64,000 nucleotides of DNA from a bacterium (GTDB lineage: Bacteria; UBP6; UBA1177; JAKLFG01): NCBI GenBank assembly GCA_022709425.1, contig JAKLIW010000005.1, forward strand, positions 127,422 through 191,421. Reading direction: 5' to 3'. Within the stretch, counting starts at the first letter, position 1, and each line of letters opens with the position of its first letter. Below the pieces are notes generated by a model. It saw only the letters and a program-made list of their open reading frames with translations. It ran no database searches and was not told where the DNA came from. This document shows positions 1-10,635 of this stretch, in pieces. Position numbers and translations under genes: made by a program.

Positions 1-717
1 TTCGGCATGGGGAACTACAAGGATGCCAAGATAGAGAAGCTCGCCGACAAGGGGAACGGCAACTACGCCTACATCGACGGCCTGCTCGAGGCGAAAAAGG
101 TGTTCGTCAAACAGCTCGGCGGGACGCTTCTGACCATCGCGAAGGATGTCAAGATACAGATCGAGTTCAACCCCAAGGCGGTCGCCTCGTATCGGCTCAT
201 CGGCTACGAGAACCGGCGTCTGGCGAAGGAGGATTTCAACGACGACAAGAAGGACGCGGGCGAGATCGGCGCGGGGCACACCGTCACCGCGTTCTACGAG
301 ATCGTGCCGGTCGGGGCGGAAGAGGGACCGGCGGTCGATCCGCTCCGTTATCAGGCACAGAGCGATACCACGGCGGCCGACAGCGGCGAACTGGCGCTCG
401 TGAAACTGCGCTACAAGGCGCCGAAAGAGGATGTCAGCAAACTCATCAGCCGCGCCGTGACGGTCGCGTCGCGCCGCGCTTTTGCCGAGTCGCCCGAGGA
501 TGTACGGTTCGCGGCGGCGGTGGTGGGGTTCGGGATGCTGCTCAAAAAGTCGCCCTATGCCGGGAAATTCGATTGGAAGGCGGTCATGGCGGCGGCAAAG
601 GGGGCGAAAGGGGTTGACGACGAAGGGTATCGCGCCGAGTTCCTGCGGCTCTGCGAGAAGGCGGAACTGCTTTCCGATGCGGCGGGACGGTCGGCCGATG
701 TCGGAAATGAACGCTAA
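1..717 (+). CDS. VWA-domain protein with DUF3520-like C-terminus (5' end missing)
   Basis: The reading frame is open from the first base, and the first ATG (base 7) lies inside a conserved stretch (GNYKDAKIEKLADKGNG), so the true start is outside the window. Visible are the last strand and helix of a von Willebrand factor A fold and then a DUF3520-like domain (about residues 50-235), the layout of the YfbK family, whose members are usually around 500-600 residues with a signal peptide or lipobox. DUF3520 has no known activity and these proteins are thought to act in the envelope. The stop is 15 bases before the next gene, an FHA/AgmX envelope protein, so the two are probably co-transcribed. 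The family is recognised from memory of its pattern. Confidence 0.8.
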   Translation, partial: FGMGNYKDAKIEKLADKGNGNYAYIDGLLEAKKVFVKQLGGTLLTIAKDVKIQIEFNPKAVASYRLIGYENRRLAKEDFNDDKKDAGEIGAGHTVTAFYEIVPVGAEEGPAVDPLRYQAQSDTTAADSGELALVKLRYKAPKEDVSKLISRAVTVASRRAFAESPEDVRFAAAVVGFGMLLKKSPYAGKFDWKAVMAAAKGAKGVDDEGYRAEFLRLCEKAELLSDAAGRSADVGNER

Positions 718-732
718 CCGAAGGAGGGTGCT

Positions 733-2130
733 ATGAACGCTTTAAGAAAACGCCTGCTCTACGATCTTCCCCTGATACCGCTCCCGCAGGCGGGGGAGCT
801 GTCGGCGGCACGGAGTTACCCGGAGATCCGGGTGATCTGGAACGGGACCTTGATGGAGGTCATCGCGGCGCGCGGCGCGGTGAGTATCGGGCACGCCGAC
901 GCGGCCGATATCGTGGTGGACGAATCGGTGTGGAATGAGCCGCTTCACCAGCTTATCACGATGCGCGACGGCGTAGTGGCGCTCATGCTTTCCCGTGCCA
1001 TGAGGGGACGCATCTACACCCCGGAAGGTTCGCGCGAAGTGGGGGAGTATCTCGACGAACACGGCGACGAACTGATGCTCGATGCGGGCTGCGGCGCGGT
1101 GCTCGAGTTCGGGCCGGTGACGCTCGCCATCCGGATGACGGGGCGCGAGAAGGTGCGGCCGGCGGCGCTCCTCGAACAGATCGACACCGCCATGGTGTCG
1201 CTGTTCCTGTTCGTCTTCGCGGTCGGCATGATCCTCGTGAACTCGATCATCGAAACGCCGCCCATCGAGGCCGATTTCGTCACGGTTGAGCAGGGGGGCA
1301 TCTTCGTGAACATTCCGGTCGACGAACCGATCATCGAGAAAATTGAGCCGGAGAAGAAGATCATCCTCAAGAAGAAGCTCGACGGTCTGCCCGATGCGGC
1401 GCAGGCACGCAAATCTCTCGGTGAGGAGGGGCGCGTCGGTTCCAAGACCAGCCGAGTTGTCAACACACAGGGTTCCTCCCGGCGCGGACAGGATGAAAAA
1501 GTTGTTAATAGCACCGGTATGATAGGGGTGTTGACCAGTGGCGCCAAAGTGTTCGACAGGATATTCGGGTATGGCGGACTTGGTGCAGGACTCGAAAAAA
1601 CGCTCGGCAGTGTCACCGGACTCTCCGGCGTCGACCAGTTCGGTACCGGTGGTCTTGGCACGCGTGGTTTTGCGACCGGCGGTGGAGGTAATGCGATGAC
1701 CATCGGCGGCATGGCTACCCGCGGTCGGGGCGGCGACGGCAGTACGATCGGCTACGGTATGAAGGAGGGACGCATCGGCGGCAAGGAACTCGCGCAGATA
1801 TCGGCAGGCGGCGGGCAGGCGGTCATCATGGGGGCGCTCGACCGCGCCGTCATCGACTCCTACATCAAACGGAACATTGCCAAGATACGCTGGTGCTACG
1901 AAAAGGAACTCAACAAGAACGCCACCCTCTTCGGCAAAGTGGTCGTCAACTTCATCATTTCAAAGACCGGTCAGGTCTCCAGTTCCAAGGTCCAGCGCGC
2001 CTCCATCCAGAGCGAGCCGGTCGAGACCTGCGTCGCCGACCAGATACGCAAGATCCGTTTCCCGGCGCCCAAAGGTGGCGGCATCGTCGTGGTGACTTAC
2101 CCGTTCGTCTTTAAGAACGCCGCGAACTGA
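733..2130 (+). CDS. FHA-like / AgmX-PglI (TonB-type) C-terminal envelope protein
   Basis: 465 residues, ATG preceded by GGAGG. Residues about 30-140 look like an FHA fold (conserved SIGHADAADI). One membrane helix follows at about 155-172 (VSLFLFVFAVGMILV), then a periplasmic low-complexity Gly-rich linker (about 260-350) and a C-terminal domain (about 370-465) with the AgmX/PglI-type pattern IAKIRWCYEKEL, two conserved cysteines (WCYE, ETCVADQ) and a TonB-like end. In Myxococcus, GltG-like proteins combine FHA, one TM helix and such a C-terminus in the gliding or transport machinery. That is the closest match I know, and a role as a cytoplasm-to-outer-membrane link is inferred. No motility genes are nearby. 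Confidence 0.75.
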   Translation: MNALRKRLLYDLPLIPLPQAGELSAARSYPEIRVIWNGTLMEVIAARGAVSIGHADAADIVVDESVWNEPLHQLITMRDGVVALMLSRAMRGRIYTPEGSREVGEYLDEHGDELMLDAGCGAVLEFGPVTLAIRMTGREKVRPAALLEQIDTAMVSLFLFVFAVGMILVNSIIETPPIEADFVTVEQGGIFVNIPVDEPIIEKIEPEKKIILKKKLDGLPDAAQARKSLGEEGRVGSKTSRVVNTQGSSRRGQDEKVVNSTGMIGVLTSGAKVFDRIFGYGGLGAGLEKTLGSVTGLSGVDQFGTGGLGTRGFATGGGGNAMTIGGMATRGRGGDGSTIGYGMKEGRIGGKELAQISAGGGQAVIMGALDRAVIDSYIKRNIAKIRWCYEKELNKNATLFGKVVVNFIISKTGQVSSSKVQRASIQSEPVETCVADQIRKIRFPAPKGGGIVVVTYPFVFKNAAN

Positions 2131-2221
2131 CGGTTGTTCCTGTGCGGTGGTATTGTAAGGTCTGAATCCCCAAAATATCTCGAAAATCCGGACACTTTTT
2201 CTTTAAAACCACCCCATTCCC

Positions 2222-2249
2222 TTGACTTATAGGGACGGGTGCTTATGTT
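2222..2249 (+). promoter_or_regulatory. Probable promoter of groESL
   Basis: TTGACT (2222-2227), 16-base spacer, TATGTT (2244-2249), 41 bases before the groES start. No CIRCE inverted repeat (TTAGCACTC-N9-GAGTGCTAA) is present between 2131 and 2290, so HrcA control is not supported here. Confidence 0.55.
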
Positions 2250-2290
2250 CCTTCCGTCCTTGTTTTTTTAACTTGGGATAGGAGGTACCT

Positions 2291-2581
2291 ATGAAACTGA
2301 AACCGCTCAACGATCGGGTGATCGTGAAAAGGCGTTCCGGCGAAGAAAAAACGAAAGGCGGCATCATCATCCCCGACACCGCCAAAGAGAAACCGATAGA
2401 GGCCGAAGTGGTCGCCGTCGGCAGCGGCAAACTGCTCGACAACGGAAAGCGCGAACCGCTCGATGTCAAAGTGGGCGATGTGGTGATGTTCGGTAAATAC
2501 AGCGGCAACGATGTCAAGGTCGACGGCGAGGAATATCTCATCCTGCGCGGCGAAGACATACTTGCGGTCATCGAGAAATAA
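2291..2581 (+). CDS. groES: Co-chaperonin GroES
   Basis: 96 residues, the standard GroES length, starting [14 protein letters not shown] and containing the mobile-loop region ([18 protein letters not shown], residues about 17-36) that contacts GroEL. The C-terminal beta-barrel strands include the usual [13 protein letters not shown] ending. It forms the heptameric lid of the GroEL folding chamber in the cytoplasm. The start has a strong AGGAGG ribosome site seven bases upstream. It is followed after 12 bases by groEL in the classical two-gene operon. Confidence 0.98.
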   Translation: MKLKPLNDRVIVKRRSGEEKTKGGIIIPDTAKEKPIEAEVVAVGSGKLLDNGKREPLDVKVGDVVMFGKYSGNDVKVDGEEYLILRGEDILAVIEK

Positions 2582-4231
<1,650 letters not shown>

Positions 4232-4263
4232 CCCACCCCCCGTTCGATCCAGTTCTCAGGCGT

Positions 4264-4294
4264 GCGGCCCCGCTTCGGCGGGGCCGCTGCTTTT
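4264..4294 (+). terminator. Intrinsic terminator of groESL
   Basis: Perfect 10-bp stem GCGGCCCCGC / GCGGGGCCGC with a TTCG tetraloop (4274-4277), followed by TGCTTTT. Confidence 0.9.
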
Positions 4295-4295
4295 C

Positions 4296-4323
4296 TTGAC
4301 TTTTCGCGCGCGAACAATACTGT
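4296..4323 (+). promoter_or_regulatory. Probable promoter of the membrane glycosyltransferase
   Basis: TTGACT (4296-4301), 16-base spacer, TACTGT (4318-4323). It begins directly after the groEL terminator and 50 bases before the next start codon. Confidence 0.5.
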
Positions 4324-4372
4324 TTCCGCGTGGTTTCGGTAACCAGAAAGGACTAGTCTCCGGGAGAATCGT

Positions 4373-6622
4373 ATGCAGTTCCTGACCACTTGGCTTGGGC
4401 AAGACGCCGCCACCCTGAATGACCGTCGCGCCGGTAGACTCAATAAACTCGACAAGTTATTCCTTATCTGCATCGTCGTCATCGGCGCGATACTCTACAT
4501 GGTCAAACTCAACTACCTGTTGGTCGATCCGTGGGAAAGCCATTATTCGCAGGTGACGTGGGAAACCATAAAACACGGCGCTTTTGGCCGTCTCTGGTAT
4601 CAGGGGAGTAACCGTTTCTGGTCTAAGCCGCCGCTTCTATTCTGGCTCCAGATGCCTTTCATCGGGACATTGCCCATCACTGAGTTCGTCTGCCGCCTGC
4701 CGGTGGTGCTCTTCTCGCTGGGCATCCTTTCGGGCGTTTATATGCTCCTGACCCGCCTGTTCACCCGCAAGATGGCTGCTATCAGCGCTTTTGTCATGAT
4801 GATGTCGCCGATGTACTTCCAGCTGTCGCGGCAGGTCATGGTCGATCTTCCCTTCATCGGGCTCAACATCCTCGCGATACTTTGCGCGGCGCTCTACTTT
4901 TTCGGCGACATCGACGAAGATGAGACAGTACGCGTCGGTTTCAAGAAGTTCGGCATCACGATGAGCCGTCGCGATTTTTATCTCTATCTTTTCTATTTCT
5001 TCGAAGGATGGGGATTCCTCGCCAAGGGTCTTCTCTCGCTCATCATTCCCGGCGCCGCCTTCTTCATCTATATGCTCATCACCGCCGATTTCGCCGCCTT
5101 TTTTGCGTGGCGTAACTTTAAGAAACACCTCATCGGTTTCGGCGTCTACCTGCTGGTGTCGATGCCGTGGTTCATCTATATGTGGGTGGATGCCGGCTAT
5201 GAATTCATCAACGAGTTCATCATCTATCATCACTTCAAGCGGGTGCAGGGCGATATCCACAAACCGAATGATCTCTGGACGCTCTATCTCCGCGTTCTCG
5301 GCTACGCCCTGTTCCCGTGGTGCGCCTTCATTCCGATGGCCATCTACCGTTTCTTCCACAGCGACAGCGAGGGCAATGCGCTCAAACTGCGCCTGTTCCT
5401 GTTCAGCGCTTTTGTCGGACCGTTCTTCTTTCTCGCCTTTTCTTCGACGAAGTTCCATCATTACATCGCACCGGTCGTCCCGGTGCTCGCCATCATCGTC
5501 GGCTACTACATCAACGGCCTCTGGAACGCGAAGTGGGGCTTGTCGCGTAAGCTGGAGATACTCACGGGGCTGTTCATCATGGGGGTCGTGGCCCGCGATA
5601 TCGGCGATAAGTTCATGGTCTGGATGTACATGGTGACCTTTTATCAGGAGCGGACGGGGCCTAAACTGCCGGCCTTCATCCCGGTGATGGCGACCGTCTT
5701 CGCACTGTTCGGATTGACTTTTCTCATTGCGATATATTCGGAGCGCTTCAAGAAGTGGGCGCTCGGCATCCTGTTCGCCTTGACCGCTTCGTTCATGATC
5801 TACTTCTTCTTCGATGCGATGCCTAAGATAGCGACGTGGTATTCCTACAAACCGTTGTGGGACGCCTATGAAAAGGACAGCCCGGAGCGGGCGCCCATAG
5901 CGCAGTACTACAAGTGGCTCGAGAAATCGCTGTCGTTCTGGTCGTTCAACGAGATCACTTTCCTCGCCTCCGACAAGGAGCAGGCGGTGTTACGGTTCTT
6001 CGATCGCCCGGGGGTGCAGTACGCCATCGTGAAAAATCCGGACAAGAAGCGGTTCGAAAGCCTCATGAAGCGCGTCAATAAGAATTTCGATGTGGTGGCG
6101 AAGGTGCCGCAGAATTTCCTGTACAAGGTCTACGGCGGCAACAAAAAAGAGTTCGGCAACAAGGATAAATACATCATCACGAGTATCCCGGAAGGGGCGA
6201 TCCGTGTCGGCGCGGTGTTCGACAACGCCGTGGAGCTGGTCTCGTACCGCATACTGCAGGGCGACACGACGCCGAAGGAAGGTGAGCTGGTCCGCATCGA
6301 GGTCTACTTCAAAGCACTACGAGACAATATTCCGCGCGACTATACCGTCTTCGTCCATGTCGAGGGCGATATGCGCGACAAGCGGACCAAGGACGACCAG
6401 CCGATGGCGATGGGCGAATACCCGACCACTTTCTGGAAGAAAGGCGATATGGTGCGGCATCCCATAACGGTGCGCATCCCGGGCGACAACAAGAACAATT
6501 ACTACTGGGTTCTCGCCGGTATCTATCAGGAAGATATCCGCGCCAATATCACCAACTATCAGGATGTCGAGCATGACGGCGACAACCGCTTGAAGCTCGT
6601 AAAACTCGATATACAGCGCTAG
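4373..6622 (+). CDS. ArnT/PMT-type membrane glycosyltransferase (GT39-like)
   Basis: 749 residues, ATG with GGGAG upstream. A first helix at about 30-48 is followed by an extracytoplasmic loop with acidic residues D52 and E55 (DPWESHYSQ), then SKPPLLFWLQ and about ten more hydrophobic segments. This is the layout of ArnT and protein-O-mannosyltransferases, which use a lipid-phosphate-linked sugar donor on the outer face of the inner membrane. A soluble C-terminal half (from about residue 480) has a beta-rich domain of unknown role. The acceptor (lipid A, protein or glycan) cannot be told from the sequence. A second protein of this kind lies at 30.9 kb. Confidence 0.8.
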   Translation: MQFLTTWLGQDAATLNDRRAGRLNKLDKLFLICIVVIGAILYMVKLNYLLVDPWESHYSQVTWETIKHGAFGRLWYQGSNRFWSKPPLLFWLQMPFIGTLPITEFVCRLPVVLFSLGILSGVYMLLTRLFTRKMAAISAFVMMMSPMYFQLSRQVMVDLPFIGLNILAILCAALYFFGDIDEDETVRVGFKKFGITMSRRDFYLYLFYFFEGWGFLAKGLLSLIIPGAAFFIYMLITADFAAFFAWRNFKKHLIGFGVYLLVSMPWFIYMWVDAGYEFINEFIIYHHFKRVQGDIHKPNDLWTLYLRVLGYALFPWCAFIPMAIYRFFHSDSEGNALKLRLFLFSAFVGPFFFLAFSSTKFHHYIAPVVPVLAIIVGYYINGLWNAKWGLSRKLEILTGLFIMGVVARDIGDKFMVWMYMVTFYQERTGPKLPAFIPVMATVFALFGLTFLIAIYSERFKKWALGILFALTASFMIYFFFDAMPKIATWYSYKPLWDAYEKDSPERAPIAQYYKWLEKSLSFWSFNEITFLASDKEQAVLRFFDRPGVQYAIVKNPDKKRFESLMKRVNKNFDVVAKVPQNFLYKVYGGNKKEFGNKDKYIITSIPEGAIRVGAVFDNAVELVSYRILQGDTTPKEGELVRIEVYFKALRDNIPRDYTVFVHVEGDMRDKRTKDDQPMAMGEYPTTFWKKGDMVRHPITVRIPGDNKNNYYWVLAGIYQEDIRANITNYQDVEHDGDNRLKLVKLDIQR

Positions 6623-6629
6623 GTGCCGC

Positions 6630-6845
6630 GTGAGCTGGCACCGGCTGGTGACACTGCATAAGAAGGACAACGTCGTGTTGCACTATCTGGTCGAATCGCA
6701 CGAGAACGCCGGTCTTTCGTCGACCCTCTCGCGGGAGGGCGATATGCTGACGATACAGTTCTCGACGCCGCTGACGGCGGCTCCGTACTTCGACCGGATC
6801 ATCGATCACATCCTTGACGAGATAGCGCGGCGGAGGCGGCCGTGA
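6630..6845 (+). CDS. Small DUF4911-like protein
   Basis: 71 residues, GTG start seven bases after the preceding stop. The pattern (hydrophobic strand VVLHYLVESHENAGL, a short beta hairpin, then a C-terminal helix with FDRIIDHILDEI) resembles DUF4911 proteins, small single-domain proteins of unknown function. No signal peptide or cysteines. Its last codons overlap the next gene by four bases (GTGA), which implies translational coupling. The family match is from pattern memory and is moderate. Confidence 0.6.
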   Translation: MSWHRLVTLHKKDNVVLHYLVESHENAGLSSTLSREGDMLTIQFSTPLTAAPYFDRIIDHILDEIARRRRP

Positions 6846-7408
6846 AACGGATCGTCCTTCTCACGCTTCTTCTGCTTGCGGCGTTCCCGCTCCGGGCGCA
6901 CCTCGACGGCCGCATCCAGCATGAAGGGATCCCGTCGCTCACCGCCGAGATCGGTATCGAGCGGCAGTTTTTCCTCTATAACGCACCGGTCCACGAATAC
7001 ATATCGCTCAACTTTGGTTACGGCGGGACGCGTTACGAGTTCCACGGCCTGACGCTCGGCGCATCGTTCCAATGGCTCGACGCCGAAGAGGCGGCGGGGA
7101 TACTGCGTGTAAGTTCGCTGTACCTGATAGACCGCAACGCATCGGCGTTCATCATCGGCGGGTGGGGCGAGGCGGGCGTGACCGCGGGGGGGAAGAAGAC
7201 CGGGTTCGCCGGCGGCGCCGGCGGGCAATTTTTCTGGTCAACCCAGAAAGATATGTTCGCGACGGTCAATCTGCGGGCGGGTATCTACATCGTGCCGCTC
7301 GAAGAGGCGCAATTCACCATACAGCCGGGTGTCGGATATAATTTCTTCACCAACGACACCTTCTTTTTCGACATCACCTTTGCCGTAGAGATCTATCTGT
7401 GGAACTAA
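6842..7408 (+). CDS. Secreted beta-barrel-like protein of unknown function
   Basis: 188 residues, GTG start overlapping the previous stop. A clear signal peptide (MKRIVLLTLLLLAAFPLRA, cleavage near residue 19-20) is followed by alternating aromatic and hydrophobic strands with Gly-rich turns (GGWGEAG, GGAGGQFFW). It ends in an aromatic strand (FAVEIYLWN) like outer-membrane barrels. About eight strands are plausible. No family recognised. It overlaps the start of the downstream radical-SAM gene by ten bases. Confidence 0.6.
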   Translation: MKRIVLLTLLLLAAFPLRAHLDGRIQHEGIPSLTAEIGIERQFFLYNAPVHEYISLNFGYGGTRYEFHGLTLGASFQWLDAEEAAGILRVSSLYLIDRNASAFIIGGWGEAGVTAGGKKTGFAGGAGGQFFWSTQKDMFATVNLRAGIYIVPLEEAQFTIQPGVGYNFFTNDTFFFDITFAVEIYLWN

Positions 7409-9729
7409 CAACTTCTTTTCTCCGTTCGGTCGACAAGCCGGGCCGCTATTTTTCTCCCGTGATACTTCCCGATGCCGTAACGCCGCCGGAGGGCGCCCCC
7501 AAGATACTCGTCGTGTTCCCCGATCTGTTCGAGATCGCCCGGAGCCATGAAGGGATCAAGATACTGCGCCACCTCTTTGCGCGGTACGGCGCGGCGGTCG
7601 ACTACGGATTCGCTTTTGCCGCCGACATGGAGACGCGGTTCCGTGAGGCGGGTTGCCTGACGAGCTTCCTGACCGGTCGTGACTGGCGCGAGTTCGACCT
7701 CATCGCCGTCTCGTTCCAGTACCAGCTGCAGTTCCCGACCTTCCTGCGGATGCTCGATGTCGCCGGGATACCGATGCGGGCCGATGAGCGCGGCGCGCAC
7801 GACCCCCTTATCATGGCGGGCGGGCCGGTGATGTGCAACCCCGAACCGCTGCGTGATTTTATCGATCATGCATACATCGGCGAGGTTGAGCCGAACGCGG
7901 GACGCATCGTCGATATACTGCGGCGGCACAAGGACCGTGACGCGCGGTTGGCGGCGTATCAAGAGTCGTTCCCGCCGAAACGGAGCATCGCCCCCGAACT
8001 GAACGATCTTTCGCTCATCCCTGACCAGCAGCCGATATTCGGTCTCCAGACGGTGCACGACCGCTACACCGTCGAGATACAACGCGGCTGTACCCGCGGC
8101 TGTCGTTTCTGCATGGCGGGGATCATCTACCGGCCCCACCGTGAACGGAACACCTCGACGGTGCTGGATCTCCTGCGGCGCGATGTCATAAAAGGGGGCT
8201 ACCGCGAGGCGGGGTTCCTGTCGCTTTCGGCGGGCGACCACAGCCATATCGAGGATATCCTGCGGACGGCGCGCGAGACGGCGGGGCGTGAATTCTCGGT
8301 GTCGTTGCCGTCGTTACGGGTTGAGACGCTCACCGACCGGATGGTCGCGCTTGCCTCCGCCGGACGCCGGTCGGGCTTCACTCTCGCTCCCGAATCGGGA
8401 AGTGAACGGCTCCGTCGCGCCGTCAACAAAGGGAACACCACCGCACAGCTCATCGCATCGGTGGAAAAGATATTCGACGCCGGCTGGTGCCACCTGAAGC
8501 TTTATTTCATGCTGGGTCTTCCGGGCGAGACCGATGCCGACATGGAAGAAACGATAGCGCTTCTGCGCGAGGTCTGTCAGATCGCCCGGCGCTACGGCGG
8601 CCGGATGAGCGTGACCGCGAGCTTTTCCACCTTCGTGCCGCAACCGTTCACCCCGTTCCAGTGGGAGGGGATGATATCGCTCGACGAGACGGGGCGCAAA
8701 CAGCGGATGCTCATCGATGCCCTCAAAAAGTGTCGCAATCTGAAACTTTCGTGGCACAATCGGTTCCAGAGCCGCGTTGAGGGGATGCTGACGCGCGCCG
8801 ACCGCCGCATCGGGGCAGCGATCGAGATTGTCGCTCGGCGCATGACCGGCCTGCAAAGTTGGGACGAGGGCTTCGACTTCGCGCTGTGGAGCGCGGCGGT
8901 CGAGGAGGCGGGGCTTTCGGCCGACGACCTATGTGGCCCGCGCCCGCTCGATAAGCCGCTTCCCTACGAATATGTCGACATGGGGGTGACGCGCGGATTC
9001 CTCCTTGCCGAGCGCGAAAAGGCGTTCCGGGGCGAGGAGACGCCCGACTGCGCCCTCGGCGGGCCCTGTTCCGCCTGCGGCGTCTGCGATCATGACCATG
9101 TGCGGTCGATCAGCGAGGAGGGGCCTACTCAGGTCGTTGCGGGAACGCCGCCGCCGGAAGAAACAAAAGAAGGCTTCAACCGCGGGAATGCGGTGCCGTG
9201 GCTTTTCGCCTTTGAGAAAAAGGGACGCGCCCTTTCCATCGGCCATCTTGATCTCGTCGAGTTCCTCCTCAAGGGGTTTACCCGCGAAGGGATACGGATA
9301 CTCTATTCCGAAGGGTTCAATCCGACGCCGCGTTTCAGTCTCATCGACCCGCTGCCGGTCGGCGTCGAGGCGGAGTGCGAGTACGGCGTGGTGTGGCTGA
9401 CCGATCCGCACGACGGTGCCGAACTGACCCGCCGCTTCACCGCGCTTTACATCGGCACGGGGATACGGTTCCTTGAGTTCCGGCCGCTGGAGCGGGCGCA
9501 GGTCAAGGATGTTGAGCGGGCCATCCGCGAGGTGCCCGCGCTCATCTACGAATGTCGTTTCGCGTCGCCAGAAGAGGCGCGCCGGTTCATCGGGCTTCAT
9601 CCGAGCGTCGAAGCCGACGACCACGGAGCGACGCTCTTTCTGCATCATCCGCCCTCCTACGGTTCGGTGATGAAGCTCTTCAAAGAATTCGACGGCGAAT
9701 ATCACATCATCAGAAAGAGACGGACCTAG
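7399..9729 (+). CDS. B12-binding-like radical SAM protein fused to DUF2344 (TIGR03960/TIGR03936 type)
   Basis: 776 residues, GTG start inside the end of the previous gene. The N-terminal 190 residues resemble the cobalamin-binding-like fold. The radical-SAM cluster motif RGCTRGCRFC gives C231, C235 and C238, followed by a TIM-barrel core with SLSAGDHSH and GLPGETDADMEE. After a cysteine motif (GGPCSACGVCD, about residue 555) comes a DUF2344 domain (about 593-770; SIGHLDLVEFLLKGF, YSEGFNPTPRFSL). This fused family is widespread and of unknown substrate. A link to RNA or protein modification is often suspected from its usual neighbours, but here the neighbours are GluQ-RS and envelope genes. 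Confidence 0.9.
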   Translation: MELTTSFLRSVDKPGRYFSPVILPDAVTPPEGAPKILVVFPDLFEIARSHEGIKILRHLFARYGAAVDYGFAFAADMETRFREAGCLTSFLTGRDWREFDLIAVSFQYQLQFPTFLRMLDVAGIPMRADERGAHDPLIMAGGPVMCNPEPLRDFIDHAYIGEVEPNAGRIVDILRRHKDRDARLAAYQESFPPKRSIAPELNDLSLIPDQQPIFGLQTVHDRYTVEIQRGCTRGCRFCMAGIIYRPHRERNTSTVLDLLRRDVIKGGYREAGFLSLSAGDHSHIEDILRTARETAGREFSVSLPSLRVETLTDRMVALASAGRRSGFTLAPESGSERLRRAVNKGNTTAQLIASVEKIFDAGWCHLKLYFMLGLPGETDADMEETIALLREVCQIARRYGGRMSVTASFSTFVPQPFTPFQWEGMISLDETGRKQRMLIDALKKCRNLKLSWHNRFQSRVEGMLTRADRRIGAAIEIVARRMTGLQSWDEGFDFALWSAAVEEAGLSADDLCGPRPLDKPLPYEYVDMGVTRGFLLAEREKAFRGEETPDCALGGPCSACGVCDHDHVRSISEEGPTQVVAGTPPPEETKEGFNRGNAVPWLFAFEKKGRALSIGHLDLVEFLLKGFTREGIRILYSEGFNPTPRFSLIDPLPVGVEAECEYGVVWLTDPHDGAELTRRFTALYIGTGIRFLEFRPLERAQVKDVERAIREVPALIYECRFASPEEARRFIGLHPSVEADDHGATLFLHHPPSYGSVMKLFKEFDGEYHIIRKRRT

Positions 9730-9741
9730 AACAGGCAATCG

Positions 9742-10635
9742 ATGCGCAGTAGGTTGGCGCCGACACCGAGTGGACTGTTGCACATCGGCAACGCATTTTC
9801 GTTCATCGTCACCTGGGCGCTCACGCGGCGGCTCGGCGGAACGCTACTGTTGCGGATAGACGACCTTGATACCGACCGCAAACGGCCCGATTTCGTCGCC
9901 GACATCTTCGAGAATCTCGATTGGCTCGGTCTTGACTGGGACGAAGGACCGCAGAGTGCCGCCGAGTTCGAATCGCAGTGGTCACAGCATCACCGTATGC
10001 CGCTCTACCACGCAGCGATAGAAAAACTCAAGATAACGCCCGGTGTGCTCTACGCCTGTGAATGCAGTCGCGGTCAGTTGGCCCACAGCGGCTTGGCGGG
10101 CCGCTATCCCGGCATCTGTCGTGAAAAGATGTTGCCGCTCGACACCCCCGGAACGAAACTGCGCTTCGCGGCTTCGTCCGACACCTCGGTCGGCGATTTC
10201 ATCGTCTGGAAGAAGGACGGCTACCCGGCGTATCAACTCGCGTCGGTGGTCGATGACGAACATTTTGCCGTCACCCATATCGTCCGCGGTGCCGATCTGC
10301 GTGACTCGAGCGCGATGCAGCTCCTGCTCGCGGGGGCGCTCGGCTACAAGGCGTTCCCGCAGGTTCGGTTCCTGCACCATCCGCTCCTCATCGACACCGG
10401 CGGGCGGAAATTCTCGAAGTCGGACGGAGCGTTGTCGCTCGCGGTCCTGCGGCGCGAAGGGATGCGGCCGTCGGCCGTGTACCGTTTTGTCGCACGGGTC
10501 CTTGGGGTGGAAGGCACGGTTGAGACCGCGGCGCAACTTCTCGCCGGATGTGAGGAACGCCATCTCGAAATGCTGGATATCACGCGGCGCGGAGGAGCAC
10601 CGCTGTCGGTCAACTTTTCAACAGTTCAGCCATAA
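9742..10635 (+). CDS. gluQ: Glutamyl-Q tRNA(Asp) synthetase
   Basis: 297 residues, about the YadB/GluQ length and lacking the anticodon-binding domain of full GluRS. The HIGH-like motif is HIGN (residues 14-17), the KMSKS-like motif KFSKS is near 222-226, and zinc-site cysteines occur at CEC (about 106-108) and GIC (about 126). It activates glutamate and transfers it to the queuosine base of tRNA-Asp in the cytoplasm. The ATG has only a weak ribosome site, 12 bases after the previous stop. The last 26 bases overlap the convergent pncC gene. Confidence 0.93.
   Translation: MRSRLAPTPSGLLHIGNAFSFIVTWALTRRLGGTLLLRIDDLDTDRKRPDFVADIFENLDWLGLDWDEGPQSAAEFESQWSQHHRMPLYHAAIEKLKITPGVLYACECSRGQLAHSGLAGRYPGICREKMLPLDTPGTKLRFAASSDTSVGDFIVWKKDGYPAYQLASVVDDEHFAVTHIVRGADLRDSSAMQLLLAGALGYKAFPQVRFLHHPLLIDTGGRKFSKSDGALSLAVLRREGMRPSAVYRFVARVLGVEGTVETAAQLLAGCEERHLEMLDITRRGGAPLSVNFSTVQP

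Noticed and set aside
2131..2290. CIRCE or sigma-32 heat-shock element before groES
   Set aside because: No TTAGCACTC/GAGTGCTAA inverted repeat and no CTTGAAA-CCCATNT spacing; only a normal-type promoter is visible.
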